A stretch of 64,000 nt of DNA from Ceratotherium simum simum (GCF_000283155.1 NW_004454166.1:17590860-17654859); one strand, 5' to 3'. Shown: positions 23,131 through 33,510, numbered from the stretch's first letter. The notes: generated from the sequence alone by a model not told the origin. Numbers and translations: made by a program.

Positions 23131-23136
23131 TTGACT

Positions 23137-23337
23137 AGGGGCCGGCCTGGTGTGGCATAGTGGTGAAGTTCATGTTCTCCGCTTTGGAGGCCCGGGGTTC
23201 GCAGGTTTGGATCTCGGGCATGGACCTATGCAGTGCTCATCAAGCCATGCTGTGGCAGGCATCCCGCATATAAAGTAGATGAAGATGGGCATGGATGTTA
23301 GCCCAGGGCCAGTCTTCCTCATGAAAAGAAAAAAAAG
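23137..23337 (+). mobile_element. ERE-type SINE
   Basis: A sense copy starts GGGGCCGGCCTGGTGTGGCA. It has a diverged B-box region ('ggtttggatct', 23201-23211), 'gatgttagcccagggcca' and 'gtcttcctcatgaaaaga'. A short target duplication, GTTGACT, is found at 23130-23136 and 23338-23344. It is inserted just after an L1 3' end. Confidence 0.88.
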
Positions 23338-23422
23338 GTTGACTTTCAGTAACTGCTTTTACTGTGTTTACTGATATGTTTATATGGATTTTCTACTTTG
23401 ATCTTTTACTGTGGTATAGTAT

Positions 23423-23806
23423 CTTACTAGTTTGCTAGGGATCCCATAACAAAATACCACAGATTCGGTGTCTTAACAACAGAAATTTATTCTTTCGTGG
23501 TTCTGGAGGCCAGAGGTCCAAGATCAAGGTGTCCACAGGGTTGGTTTCTTCTGAGGCCTTTCTTTTTGGCTTCTAGATGGCTGTCTTTTCCCTGTGTCTT
23601 CACATCTTCTCTCTTCTGTTCTTGTCTGTGTTCAAATTTCCTCTTCTTGAAAAGACACCAGTCCTATTGGGTTAAGGCCCACCCTAATGACCTCATTTTA
23701 ACTTGGTTATCTCTTTAAAGACTCTAAATACAGTCACATTCTGAGGTGCAGCGGGTTAGGACTTCAACATACGAATTTTGGGGGGGACACAATTCGGCCC
23801 ATAACA
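23423..23806 (-). mobile_element. MLT1A-like MaLR solo LTR, antisense
   Basis: The block reads 'cccataacaaaataccac', 'aacaacagaaatttattc', 'gttctggaggccagaggt', 'gacaccagtcctattggg' and 'gttaggacttcaacatac', ending 'cacaattcggcccataaca'. It has the same layout and orientation as the LTR at 22586-22949, but differs enough to be an independent insertion. Confidence 0.8.
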
Positions 23807-23819
23807 GATATATTACATT

Positions 23820-24060
23820 CATGGATTATCTGAAGGAATATCTTTGTGGTAATACTTGATCATAAGATATTTTACACATTGCTAGCATTTAATATAAGAT
23901 TTAAAAAAGTCTATGGCCATATTTAAACTTCTCTTATATTTTATTTTATGGTGCCATCCCTACCAGGTTTAAGTATCAAGGTTATAATGGCTTTATAAAA
24001 TGAGATAGATAATTTTTGCTCTTTATTTGATTCTACAGAAACCTGTTATAACCTCATTTT
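23820..24060 (-). mobile_element. old L1 LINE fragment, antisense
   Basis: The sequence includes 'ggtttaagtatcaaggtt', 'ataatggctttataaaat' and 'gagatagataatttttgc', matching antisense L1 ORF2 text. It is strongly diverged. Confidence 0.55.
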
Positions 24061-24284
24061 ATGTGTGCCCTGAAGGCTTGTGAAACTGCACATTAAAACT
24101 CTATTGTCTCAACAAAAAGTAAATCAAAGGGAAAAGCCAGAAGGGGGGCGCTTGTAAAGGCAGGTGATAAACAGCACTATGAGCCTGCTTTCTGCCAGCC
24201 CCTCCAGTCTTCCTCCCTGAACCTGGAGCAGGTTCAAATGTGGTAGCTTTTATCTCACTCCTAGGATTTTGCTTAAAATGCTGC

Positions 24285-24510
24285 CCTTCTCCACCCCCAT
24301 ACTCTCACCTGTAGAGCTCCTTCAGTTCCCAGCTCATATATCACCTCCTCCAGGAAGCCTCCCAGACCTCTCCCATCCCCCACTCCCAGGCTCAATGAAA
24401 TCCCCTTTTTCTGTGCTCCTTCCACCTTCATGCTTCCCCCAACCTCAGCCCTTCCCACCGCATCTCTCCCATTGCCAGGAGCCCTTCCATGACCTAGGCC
24501 TATAGTCATG
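24285..24510 (+). repeat. L2-like LINE fragment
   Basis: The text 'ccttcagttcccagctca', 'tatatcacctcctccagg' and 'aagcctcccagacctctc' is typical of the L2 3' region. Only a fragment can be followed. Confidence 0.5.
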
Positions 24511-25227
24511 GGCTCCAGACAGACTCTGCAGGATGAGTGACAATCTGAGACCCACAGAGTCACATCCTGGAAACAGCCTTCCCCTAATTAAACATGCAAA
24601 GAAAAGGAGCCAGCCTTTGCTTTGAAGGCCCAACCTTTTTTGAGAAGACGATGGCTCTCAAAGTTAATCTAAAGTTAAACACTACCCGAGTTCTTATTTC
24701 AATATGAGCTGAACTTGGGTGGGTGGGGGAAGTGTAGCCTCCTCTGTCTTCTCTTAAAGCACAAAGCCTGCGAGAGGAAACTTCTTCCAGTGCTGCTCCT
24801 CGGCTGGCTGAGACAGGCTCCCTGGTTCTTAAAGGGAGGGTCTTAAGTCTTTAACCTTAGCATTACCTCTCCTTCCTTCTTTTTGCCTTGGATGGGCCTG
24901 TTTGAAAAATATCCGACTCTTCGTCTATCCCCAAGGACATTCAGCCCTTGTGTGAGAGAGAGCCTGAGACTATCCCGTGGATCTTGGAGAACAGCCTCCC
25001 CTCCTGCATTGTAGACACAGGGAAACTGAGACAAGAGAGGGGAAGGGGCTTGTCCAGCCCACCTCCAGTAGGGGCAGAGGCAGTCTGGACACAGGGCTCT
25101 TGGACGAGGTGGAGACTCTTGGCAGAGTGTGTATGTGTGTTCTAGGCCCAGTGTGATGCCAGGACCCTCCCCTCCCCCACTGGGCTGCCGTCGTTGTCTT
25201 CCCTCTTTCAGGCCACCTCTCCTCTCC

Positions 25228-25600
25228 TGCTGTGGGCTGAATGGTGTCCTCCCCAAATTCATAAATTAAAGCCCTCTCCCCCAATGTGACTGTATTTTTA
25301 AACGGGGCCTTTAGGGAAGTAATTCAGATTAAATGAGGTCATAAGGGGGGAGCCTTGACCCAGTAGGCTTCGTGCCCTTATAAGAAGAGATACTAGAGAG
25401 CTAGCTCTCTTTCTCCACCATGTGAGGACACAGCTAGAAGATGGCTGTCTGCAAGCTGGGAAGGGAGCCCTCACCAGAAGCCACCATGCTGGCCCTCTGA
25501 TCTCAGACTTCCAGCTTCTAGAACTGTGAGAAAATAAACTTCTGTTGTATAAGCCACCCAGTCTGTGGTCTTTTGTTATGGCAGCCCAGGCAGACAAAGA
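25228..25600 (+). mobile_element. MLT1A-like MaLR solo LTR, sense
   Basis: It starts 'tgctgtgggctgaatggtgt' and continues 'ggaagtaattcagattaa', 'cccttataagaagagata', 'catgtgaggacacagcta', 'gaactgtgagaaaataaa' and 'ttgttatggcagcccagg'. The LTR polyadenylation signal is visible as AAATAAA near 25530. It is a complete-looking solo LTR. Confidence 0.85.
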
Positions 25601-25609
25601 GACCTCCCA

Positions 25610-26040
25610 TCCTTCATGGGTCTGCTCTTCTCTTTATCTCTGACTGCTTCGTCTGTCTAATCTTTGAGCTCCTTTTCTTCCTAAGATCCTCAATGTTCAC
25701 GTCCTCTGAGGTTTGGACCTTCACTCCCTCTCCTTCCCCTTCTTTCTTTCTGTTCCCTCTCTTTCTTCTTCTTTCTTCACTTTGCAAGTCTCTGGCTCTC
25801 ATATCTGGAATTCCAGCATCACTTTAGGTGACGTCTCCATTTATTATTTCTCTCCTGACCCCTAGCTAGCATCTCCTGGCACCTCCTGGTTGTATCTACT
25901 GTGATCTTCTGCTGTGTGGGCATCCTCTCCTCTCTCACCAACCAGAAAATTCATGCCCCCTCCTGACTTCTCTATTTACATCCTTGGCATCCCTCTGCAC
26001 CACAGTCATCTGGGCCTTCCACCCCCTCCCTCTGGACCAG
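25610..26040 (+). repeat. pyrimidine-rich, L2-like sequence
   Basis: The stretch includes C/T-rich runs (25730-25790) and text such as 'atatctggaattccagca' and 'cttggcatccctctgcac'. It resembles the upstream part of an L2 3' region, but is too diverged for a firm call. Confidence 0.35.
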
Positions 26041-26279
26041 AGAAGAGTGGGTGTGAGTTGCAGCCCTAGGGAGTGGTTACAAACTCGATTGCCTAGTCAA
26101 AACGCACAGCTCCTCCAGCCACAGAATTTGACTACTCAGCAGGAGTGGCCTCTGTGAGTCATGAAGGATGAAACCACACGGCCCCCACCTCTTGTGTTTT
26201 TCTTGGAATCGGGTGTGTGGGTGTGAGTGCCCTCTCGCAAAGACCTCTGAAGCGTTGCGTCCTAAAAGGAGGGCACCAG

Positions 26280-26660
26280 CTGACCTGCACAGAGCACTCT
26301 GCAGTTTACAAAGCGCTTTCTCACACCTTGACTCATTTCCACCTTATGACAGCCCCGTGAGGTTGGGATTATTATTCCCAGTCAAGAGCTGAAGAGGCTG
26401 AGCCCCTGATGGTGGCTTGTCCACTGTCGTCACTGGTAGATGGCCAAACTGTGACCCGAGACCTGGTCTTCCTGCTCACAGATGGAGAAAAGCGTGATTG
26501 GGCCCCTCTCATGGCCAGGCCCTTGTCGGCTGTTACCTTGGTACATGAGGGAAGTTGAGGCTCAGCTAAGTGGGATGATTTGCTCAGGGTCTCCATCCAG
26601 CTGGTGAGTGCCATCCTGAGGGTCCAAACCCACGTGGTTCTGACTCTAAAGTCAATGGAT
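26280..26660 (-). repeat. antisense MIR SINE(s)
   Basis: The text 'cagtttacaaagcgcttt', 'cccgtgaggttgggatta' and 'attattcccagtcaagag' fits an inverted MIR. A second fragment at 26520-26650 reads 'gttgaggctcagctaagt' and 'gatttgctcagggtctcc'. The unusual array at 26691 begins soon after. Confidence 0.6.
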
Positions 26661-26690
26661 GCGTGAATTTATTAGGTGCGATTAGCAGCC

Positions 26691-26966
26691 GTTTGGTCCT
26701 ATCCAACACGTCCATAAGACTTTTGGTCCATAAGACGTTTGAGCCATGCCAAAAGGTCCTTGATGTTTGGTCGTATTTGGTCCTGTCCAAAATGTCCCTG
26801 GAGACATTAGGTCCACGCCCAAAGGTCCTTGATGTTTGGTCCTGTCCAAAACCATTCGGCGTGGACCAAATATGCTCATGGATGTTTTGGACAGGACCAA
26901 ATATCAAGGACATTTTGGCTTGGACCAAATATCTTATGGATGTTTTGGACAGGACCAAATGTCCTG
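26691..26966. repeat. inverted-repeat array of a 58-bp composite unit, family unknown
   Basis: The block is built from short modules containing TTTGGTCCTGTCCAAAA or its complement. In the right half (26861-26966) modules point one way, and the 58-bp period is clear from TTTTGGACAGGACCAAAT at 26885 and again at 26943. In the left half (26691-26856) related modules point the other way, including TTTGGTCCTGTCCAAAA at 26776 and 26836. A 28-base segment at 26825-26852 pairs with 26884-26911 at 27 of 28 positions across a 31-base loop, and weaker pairing extends on both sides. Each module is itself a small TTTGG-N6/7-CCAAA hairpin. I cannot match this to ERE, MIR, L1, L2, hAT, Tigger or a known satellite. 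It could be a foldback DNA transposon or a local inverted duplication. Open frames on both strands here follow from the repeat and are not evidence of coding. Confidence 0.85.
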
Positions 26967-27114
26967 CAAGGAATAGGGTGCACGGCCTCCCAAATCCCAG
27001 GTCTCCTCATTGACCCAGAGGGACTTCCCGATGGGCGCTGAGCTGTGGCTTGTCACCCTATTCCAGTGGTTTCCAGTCTGAAGAATGTCATCATCTCCAT
27101 CATCACCCTCACCT

Positions 27115-27178
27115 TTGGTGTCACTTACTGAGTGCTTACTATATGCCAAGCACTGCAGCGGATACACTATATAACTGA
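27115..27178 (-). repeat. antisense MIR, left part (split by an LTR)
   Basis: The text 'cacttactgagtgcttac' and 'tatatgccaagcactgca' begins an inverted MIR. It continues after the LTR at 27567 with 'ccctatctcgtttagttc'. Confidence 0.6.
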
Positions 27179-27566
27179 TGCTCTGGGCTGAATTGTGTCC
27201 CCTCCAAATTCGTGTATTGAAGTCCTAACCCCCAGTGCCTCAGATTATGGCTATATTTGAAGGTCGGGTCTTTAAAGAGGTAATTCATGTAAAATGAGGT
27301 CATTAGGGTGGACCCTAATTCAATATGACTGGTGTCCTCATAAGAAGAGGAAATTAGGACCTAGACACATACAGGCGGAGGACCATGGGAAGACAGAGGG
27401 AGAAGATGACCAACTGCACACCAAGGAGAGAGGCCTCAGAAGGAACCAATCCTGCTGACACCTGATCTTGGGCTTCTGGCCTCCAGAACTGTAAGGAAAT
27501 GCGTTTCTGTTGTTTAAGCCACCCAGTCTGTGGTACTTTGTTATGACGCCCTGGCAGACTAATGCA
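27179..27566 (+). mobile_element. MLT1A-like MaLR solo LTR, sense
   Basis: It reads 'ctgggctgaattgtgtcc', 'gaggtaattcatgtaaaa', 'gactggtgtcctcataag', 'cctccagaactgtaagga' and 'cacccagtctgtggtact', ending near 'gcagactaatgca'. It interrupts a MIR. Confidence 0.85.
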
Positions 27567-27660
27567 CCCTATCTCGTTTAGTTCTCACAGGCATTATGGG
27601 GATTTGGGGTTCTAATCTTCGGGGTGCCCAAAGAAGGCGGGAGAGAGAGGGCAATGACCT
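27567..27660 (-). repeat. antisense MIR, right part
   Basis: 'ccctatctcgtttagttc' and 'tcacaggcattatgggga' continue the MIR that starts at 27115 on the other side of the LTR. Confidence 0.55.
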
Positions 27661-27839
27661 CGTGAGGTTGCCTGAGAGGCTGCTGGCACCCAGACCCGGG
27701 CCCACAAAGCAGCACTCATCCTGGTGAGAGCCGTGATGGGACTGGCGGCTCTCAGCCCTCAGCTGTGTGAGCTCACAAACCCTCAGGGTCAGCCCACTGA
27801 GGATGAAAATCACCCAGCCGCCCTTGACTGGACTCTGCC

Positions 27840-28035
27840 CCGTGCCAGGAATGCACTTGGTGCTGTACACATACCATCTTGCTTCCACCTCGGAGTAGCC
27901 CCATAGGGGGAGCAGTGCCATCTCTTCACTTTACAAATGGGGACACAGAGCCTCAGGAAGCTTCCCTGACTTGCCCAGGATAATACCGCTCATGGGGACT
28001 AGCGGTAGAATGTGAACCCCGTTTTGCCCAGCTCC
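27840..28035 (-). repeat. antisense MIR SINE
   Basis: The order is 'tgctgtacacataccatc', 'cttcactttacaaatggg', 'gacacagagcctcaggaa' and 'gtagaatgtgaaccccgt'. Confidence 0.7.
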
Positions 28036-28063
28036 ACAGTCACACCAACCAACACAGAAAGAA

Positions 28064-28205
28064 TGGCAAATACATATAGATATAGATATATAGGTGTGTA
28101 TACAGGTATATATATACACACACACACCCCTATATATATATGTCTATGTATATACATATATACACCTATATATCTATATCTATATCATCTATATCTATAC
28201 ACCTG
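28064..28205. repeat. compound TA/TATAGA/CA microsatellite
   Basis: About 140 bases of alternating A/T with TAGATA, TATATG and a short CA run. It follows the MIR directly. The sequence is nearly self-complementary in places. Confidence 0.9.
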
Positions 28206-28394
28206 ATGCCAAGGGACCAGTTTCCCATGAGGACACACCCCCTCCAGGATCTGGACTGTGCAGGGCTGCCAGGGAGCGGTATTTTGTTCCCAGCAGCCGT
28301 GCTTGTCTGCACGTTGATTGGTAATGCTGGAATTGGAGCAGGGACAGTGAGAAAACGTGGGCAAGTGTTTTCTTCTCTTGAGCCAATAAGGCAC

Positions 28395-28580
28395 AGTGGC
28401 TAAGAGAACACACCCCTTGGAGCCACCCTCATAGACTGAAATCTCAGCTCCCTTACTTGCCAGCTGTGGGACCTAGGGCAAGTTGTGTAACCTCTTGACG
28501 CCTCAGTCTCCTCGTCCGGGAAGCACAGGAGGGGGTACACACAGAGCCCCCTCCTGGGGCTGTTGGCGGGACTGGTGGGT
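28395..28580 (+). repeat. MIR SINE, sense
   Basis: The run 'ttgccagctgtgggacct', 'agggcaagttgtgtaacc' and 'gcctcagtctcctcgtcc' is the sense MIR core. Confidence 0.6.
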
Positions 28581-28959
28581 GGTGTGCCTAGAGCCGTCTA
28601 CAGCTCTAGTGCCAGGCGGGGGGAGGAGGAGAGTGCACCTCCATCGAGGGGCCCACTGTGCTGAGAGCAGGGGACCCAGACACCTCTGGGCAGTCTTGGG
28701 TGACTCTCCCTTGCCCTTCCTTTTCTAGACACCACACCCTCCCAACCCTGGTTTTTTTTACTGTCTTCCTTCCAACAGAACCCAGTCCAATGACTGCAGA
28801 TCATCTTCCCTGGGGTTTTGGAAGCCAGGCCCTTCACGCAAACGTTCTCCTGGTCCACACAATCAGCTCATCTCTTCCTTTGTGGGTGGTCGTGGGTAAC
28901 CTGAATATTGCACCCCTCTCTCTTCCTTCGAGGACTTTGAAAGTGCATTTCCCTTTCCT

Positions 28960-29270
28960 CGGAAACTTCTCCTGTCTTTGTATGGCCAACTCATATTCAT
29001 CCTTCAGGTGTCAGCTTAAATACCACCTTCCCTGAGAACCCTGGCTTCATCCTGCTTTCTGGGCCCCCAGAGATTCTACCACAGAAATGCCCATAGCATT
29101 GCAACCTCTCCTTCATTGTAGTGATCTCTGGCCCCTCCTCTCCCCACCCCATTAGGCTGTGAGTTCACTGAGGGCGGGAACAGGCCCTCTGTCCACTATT
29201 GGATCCACAGTGAGTGCCTGACACACAATATGTGCCTCACACATTTTTATTGGCTGAATAAACCTGGAAG
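28960..29270 (+). repeat. L2 LINE 3' end
   Basis: The text 'catccttcaggtgtcagc', 'ttaaataccaccttccct', 'aggctgtgagttcactga' and 'gggcgggaacaggccctc' ends in 'tgtgcctcacacattttt' and 'attggctgaataaa'. This is the expected L2 3' order. Confidence 0.7.
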
Positions 29271-29599
29271 TAATGGTTTACGAGAGGACAAAAATGATGG
29301 AAGTAACGCTGCTGGCCCTGTTATCCCTCCTTCGTTTTGCAAGGAGCACCCTTGGTTGGCGTTGCTCGTTGGAGTGTGGAGAGGAGCAGGGCAGAAGCTT
29401 GCAGTGCTGGGGGAGGGAAAAGACTGTGACTCTCAGGTTCTGTGGACGAATGTTCTGGAATCTGAACAAAGTGAGAACGAGTGGGAAAGAGGGCAGAGAT
29501 ATGAGCAGGTGCCACAGGGAAGAGAACTCTGCAGAGTGGGAGAGATGTCGAAGGAGGATTTTTTGTGTGAGGAGCCATCAAACTCCTTCCTCAATGTCC

Positions 29600-29784
29600 C
29601 CAAAGAACTTCAGTAAAGTGTGGTCCCTGGACCAGCAGCATCCCCTGGGATTGTCAGAAATGCAGATTCTCTGGCCCCACCCTGGACCTACTGAATCAGA
29701 AGCTCTGTGGGTGGGACCTGGCAATGTGGGCTTTAGCAAGCTCTCTGGGGGATTCTGACCCTGTTCAAATCTGAGAACCAACTG
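29600..29784 (+). mobile_element. MER20-like hAT non-autonomous DNA transposon
   Basis: The text 'gtggtccctggaccagca', 'gcatcccctgggattgtc', 'cctggacctactgaatca' and 'gtgggtgggacctggcaa' ends in 'ctgagaaccaactg'. This matches MER20 in sense orientation. The 5' terminal inverted repeat has eroded. Confidence 0.8.
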
Positions 29785-30342
29785 CAGTAAAAAACGTACA
29801 TATCTTTTGCTGCTCTTTGGAGCTGCTGTTGTGTTTGTTTTGGGGAAAGCCACCTGAGAAGTGTTAGGTTTCAGGGTGGAGCAGGAAGGCCAAGCTCTGT
29901 TCTCACTTACTCACAAGTTCTGGCTGTGCCTCTGCTTTCCCCGCTGGGTAAGACCTCTGTTTGACAGGGAAACCGAGGCTCAGAGAGGTAAGAAGCTGGC
30001 TCAAGGGAGATCAGCAGAGTGAACGAGTCAGCAGAGTGGGGTTGGGGCCTGATTTCTAACCTCACTGTGTGCTTTTCTAAGGCATTTTGTCACTCTGAGT
30101 CCAGACTTTATTGTCTGTAAAGTACACGGGGGCTTTGAGCCAGCAGTGGGGTAAGGGGGGAAGGAGAGTGTAAAGAGCCTCATGTGGAGGGCGCTGGGAC
30201 AGGAGAAGTGCACTGTCCTGATACCAGAGGTGCTTACTAGGGACATGGTGTCACTAATTTGACACTTAGATTTGGGAATTGCCAGCTCCGGGGGGTACTG
30301 TCAGGACCAGGAGCCTGCCAGAGTTGCTGCAGTAGTTCTGCT

Positions 30343-30612
30343 AGAGAGACAGAGAGAGACAGAGAGACAGAGAAACAGAGAGAGACAATGAGACAGAGAG
30401 ACAGAGAGAGACTCAGAGCGAGAGATAGAGAGACAGAGACAGAGAGAGAGAAAGAGACAGAAAAATAGAGAGACAGAGAGACAAAGACAGAGACAAAGAG
30501 ACAGAGATAGAGACACAGAGAGAGACAGAGACAGAGAGTGAGACAGAGAGTGAGACAGAGAGGAAGAGAGAAACAGAGAGAGACATAGAGACAGAGACAT
30601 AGAGACAGAGGC

Positions 30613-30643
<31 letters not shown>

Positions 30644-30840
30644 AACAGAGAGAGACAGAGACAGAGAGAGAGAGACAGAGACAGAGACACAGAGAAAGAA
30701 ACAGAGAGACAGAGACAGAGAGAGACAGAGATGGAGACAGAGAGAGAGACAAAGAGAGAGATGGAGACAGAGAGAGACAGAGAGACGGAGCGAGATAGAG
30801 ACAGAGCGAGAGACAGAGGCAGAGAGAGAGAGCAAGCGAG
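30343..30840 (+). repeat. large GAGACA-type hexanucleotide microsatellite
   Basis: About 500 bases consist almost entirely of mixed GAGACA, GAGA and GACAGA units. Rare T substitutions give GATAGA and CATAGA variants. The reverse strand stays open in three frames, encoding repetitive Ser/Leu/Val/Cys strings of up to 213 codons. These are by-products of the repeat and not genes. Confidence 0.97.
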
Positions 30841-30964
30841 CAGACACCGGCAGCCTTCTTGCTCATAAGTGCATCCTGGAGGAAGCCTTTGTCTGGGTCT
30901 GATTTCGATGCATTTATTCAGTACTGGAATGACAGTCGACAATGGTGTCCTGGCATGTTGCTGC

Positions 30965-31090
30965 AGACCTGTGGTTCACAAACTTGGCTGCCTGTTAGAA
31001 CCCTGGGCAGCTTTAAACAATTTCGGTGTCCCGGCTGCACCCCTGACCAATGACTTCAGAGTCTCCGTGGATGGGGCCTAGGCTGCTGAT
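30965..31090 (+). mobile_element. hAT-type DNA transposon fragment
   Basis: The text 'gtggttcacaaacttggc', 'tgcctgttagaaccctgg' and 'gcagctttaaacaatttc' fits the MER5/MER20-like hAT group. The 3' part, near 'ggatggggcctaggctgc', is diverged. Confidence 0.55.
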
Positions 31091-31549
31091 GAGGCCTCCT
31101 CCTGAAGAAATGACTTCCGATTGACACGATAAAGCATTAAACATAAAATCCAAGAGCAGTTATAAGGAAAGGGGGAGGGGAGGGTCCATTTATGGAGCAC
31201 CTCTTCTTCCACCATCACATTCCCTCTGACCACAGCTGGGAAAGGGTCTCAGCTTTCAACGACACACGTGATTTAGATTGATAATCCACATTAGACACAG
31301 AGAATCCGAGACAATCTCACCATCTCAAAGCCCTTAACTTGAATCACATCTGCACAGTCCCTTTTGCCAAGTAAGGTAATATTTTTCACAGGTTCTAGGG
31401 ATTAGGAAGTGGATGTCTTTGACGGGCCAGCATTCTGCTTAGCACATGTGCTTAGCCAAGTGAGGGCTTGGTAAAGGTTAGCTATGTTGATCTCATCTAG
31501 TTCCAACAACGACTCGGAGAGGCAGACACTATTACGCCGTGGCCCAGTT

Positions 31550-31750
31550 TATGTCACATTCTTGCTGTGTGACCTTGGGTCATTTACTTAGCATTTCTGA
31601 ATCTCAGTTTCCTTCTCTGTATAATGGAGGATAAAGTACCAAACTTATAGTGTTGTTTGTGATAATTAAGTGAAACAAAGCCAGCCAAGAGCTTAGAACG
31701 TTGTTTGGCATATAGTAAGCACTAATAGGCATTATCTAAAATAATAATAA
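31550..31750 (+). repeat. MIR SINE, sense
   Basis: The order is 'cttgctgtgtgaccttgg', 'gcatttctgaatctcagt', 'ttccttctctgtataatg', 'gtgataattaagtgaaac' and 'ggcatatagtaagcacta'. This is one of the clearer MIR copies here. Confidence 0.8.
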
Positions 31751-32339
31751 TAACAACAGCAACGATAGCATCATCTTCATCTTACATGAAGAGATGTAAT
31801 GGGCCATTCACGGTTGCAAGGTCTGTTGTAGACACAGGCCTGTGACTCCAAGGTCTGTGCTTTCTTCAGGAGAGGCGAAGGGTTCCGTGCCGCTCCTCAG
31901 GGAAGAACTGAGGCTGAAGGTGGACTCTCTAAGCAGATTTCAGCTTGATGAAAGAACTTTCTACTAGGCCAGTTGGCTGGAAAAGGCAAGCCTCCTTCCC
32001 TAGGAGATGCACAGAGACCCCCCCATGGTCCTGTCTTCTAACTCTGGAGTCTTTGAGTCTGACAGAGGAGCCGGGTTGGGGGCCCAGTAAGGGATAGAGG
32101 TCTTCAGGATGCATTTTGCTAGCTTCCTGAGCTCCTGCTGCAGGAATGGGGCTGAGGGGGTCCAGGGGGCTCCCTGTACAGTGGGGTGGTGTGGGCTTCT
32201 GTGAGAAATGCTTGGCTTCTGGTTCTCTGCGCTGGTCCCCCGTTTCTCAGGAAACCACAGTCCTATAGACGAGTTGTTGGCAGAGGCCACGGAGTTCGCC
32301 AATGTAGAAGCAGAATGACACAAACGGCAGCCCTGCTAG

Positions 32340-32465
32340 ATCTTTGGGCCCTCACCCTTCATTTTACAGATGAGGAAACTGAGGCCCAGAGAGGTGCCAG
32401 GATTTTCCTGAGGTCGTAATACAAGTGGGAAGAGATCAGGGACTAGAATCCAGATCTCACAGGTC
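32340..32465 (-). repeat. antisense MIR SINE fragment
   Basis: 'cattttacagatgaggaa', 'actgaggcccagagaggt' and 'gactagaatccagatctc' are the inverted MIR core. Confidence 0.65.
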
Positions 32466-32499
32466 CCAGGAACAGCTTCTCCACCCCTCAGCCCTCCCA

Positions 32500-32970
32500 G
32501 CACAAACATATTGCATGAGAGGCACTGTGCCAGATGCTTCATTTCCAGCAGAAAAGACACCCTCCACCTCGATGGATTTCTGCTCCTGCCAGTCCTTCCT
32601 CTGGAGCCTACTGTCCATCGCCCCAATGTGCCAAACTTTTTTCAGCCTCCGGACCTCTGTCCCTGCTGTTCCCTCTGCTGGAGCCCCTTCTCCTGCTCCG
32701 TGCACGGCTGACTCCTTTTCCTTACATCTTCCCTGCCAGCACCTTGCCGTATCCACAGTGCCTGCCTCTTCTTTCTCTCATGGCCTCATTTTGCTTCCTT
32801 CGCTGGCTCCCACACCACAATCGGCTTGAGCTGATTTCTTGCTCATCATCCGTACCCCCTCTAGGCTCTGAGCCCCCCAAGGGCAGGGACCCTATCGTTG
32901 TTTTTACCACCTTGTCTGCATGGGCTCTGCGTTTGAAATATACCTGGTGACTGAATGAATGAATAAGTCT
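32500..32970 (+). repeat. L2 LINE 3' region
   Basis: The stretch ends 'aggctctgagccccccaa', 'gggcagggaccctatcgt' and 'gtgactgaatgaatgaat', the L2 3' terminus. The C/T-rich upstream text fits L2. Overlapping open frames of 134 and 138 codons run through it and are not credible genes. Confidence 0.6.
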
Positions 32971-33239
32971 GCTTTCCGGTGGGCAGAAGAGTCATCAACA
33001 AGGCGTCCCGCACACGAGTAAATAATTATGAATTGTGGGAACTGCTGGGAGGGGGGTTTACAGCACTCATGGGGGCACAATGTGCAGGGACCTGACCTCT
33101 GCCGAGTCTCCGCTGAGGCATCATGACACCTTGGTGTAGTAACGAGGTTCCTCCGAGAAGCATCCCTGCTCCCCCAGACCAAGGCAGGCCTCCCTGTCCT
33201 GTGGCTTGATAGCTCCCTGAAGTCTTTCTTTACAGCACT

Positions 33240-33510
33240 ACTTGCAATTATGCACAAGTGTACAGTTAGTTCTATTTTTTTTGGTGGTAAAAACCCCATA
33301 ACATACATTTTACCGTTAGTGACATTTAGTGCATTCACAATACTGCTCAGCCATCCCTGCTGTCTAGTTCCAGACATTTTCATCATCTCAAAAGGAAACC
33401 CCACGCACTTTATGCAGTCCCTCCCCATGCTCCCTTCCTCCACTCCCTGGCTTTCTGTCTCTATGGATTTGCCTATTCTGGGTGTTTTATATTCATGGAA
33501 TGAAATTAGT
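33240..33510 (-). mobile_element. old L1 LINE 3' fragment, antisense
   Basis: The sequence 'aaaccccataacatacat', 'tttaccgttagtgacatt', 'cattcacaatactgctca' and 'cattttcatcatctcaaa' follows the antisense 3' part of old L1s. The 179-codon minus frame 32904-33443 crosses this and is not a gene. Confidence 0.7.

Noticed and set aside
22586..23806. Two same-orientation MLT1A-like LTRs as the two ends of one provirus
   Set aside because: The space between them holds an L1 3' end and an ERE rather than MaLR internal sequence, and the LTRs differ substantially.
26584..27041. Open frames on both strands with repeated peptides such as MDVLDRTK
   Set aside because: The peptide repeats follow directly from the DNA inverted-repeat array. 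The unit is 58 bp, not a multiple of three, so frames shift between units. The DNA structure is the real signal.
29273..29758. 161-codon plus-strand frame whose start resembles a signal peptide
   Set aside because: Its C-terminal third is MER20 transposon sequence. The hydrophobic start is short and there is no domain or splice context.
30237..30942. Overlapping minus-strand frames of 144-213 codons rich in Ser/Leu/Val/Cys
   Set aside because: They are translations of the GAGACA-type microsatellite in different frames. The repeat has almost no stop codons, so openness is not evidence of a gene.
32904..33443. 179-codon minus-strand open frame
   Set aside because: It runs through an antisense L1 3' fragment and the end of an L2, with no recognisable domain. 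It is a chance frame.
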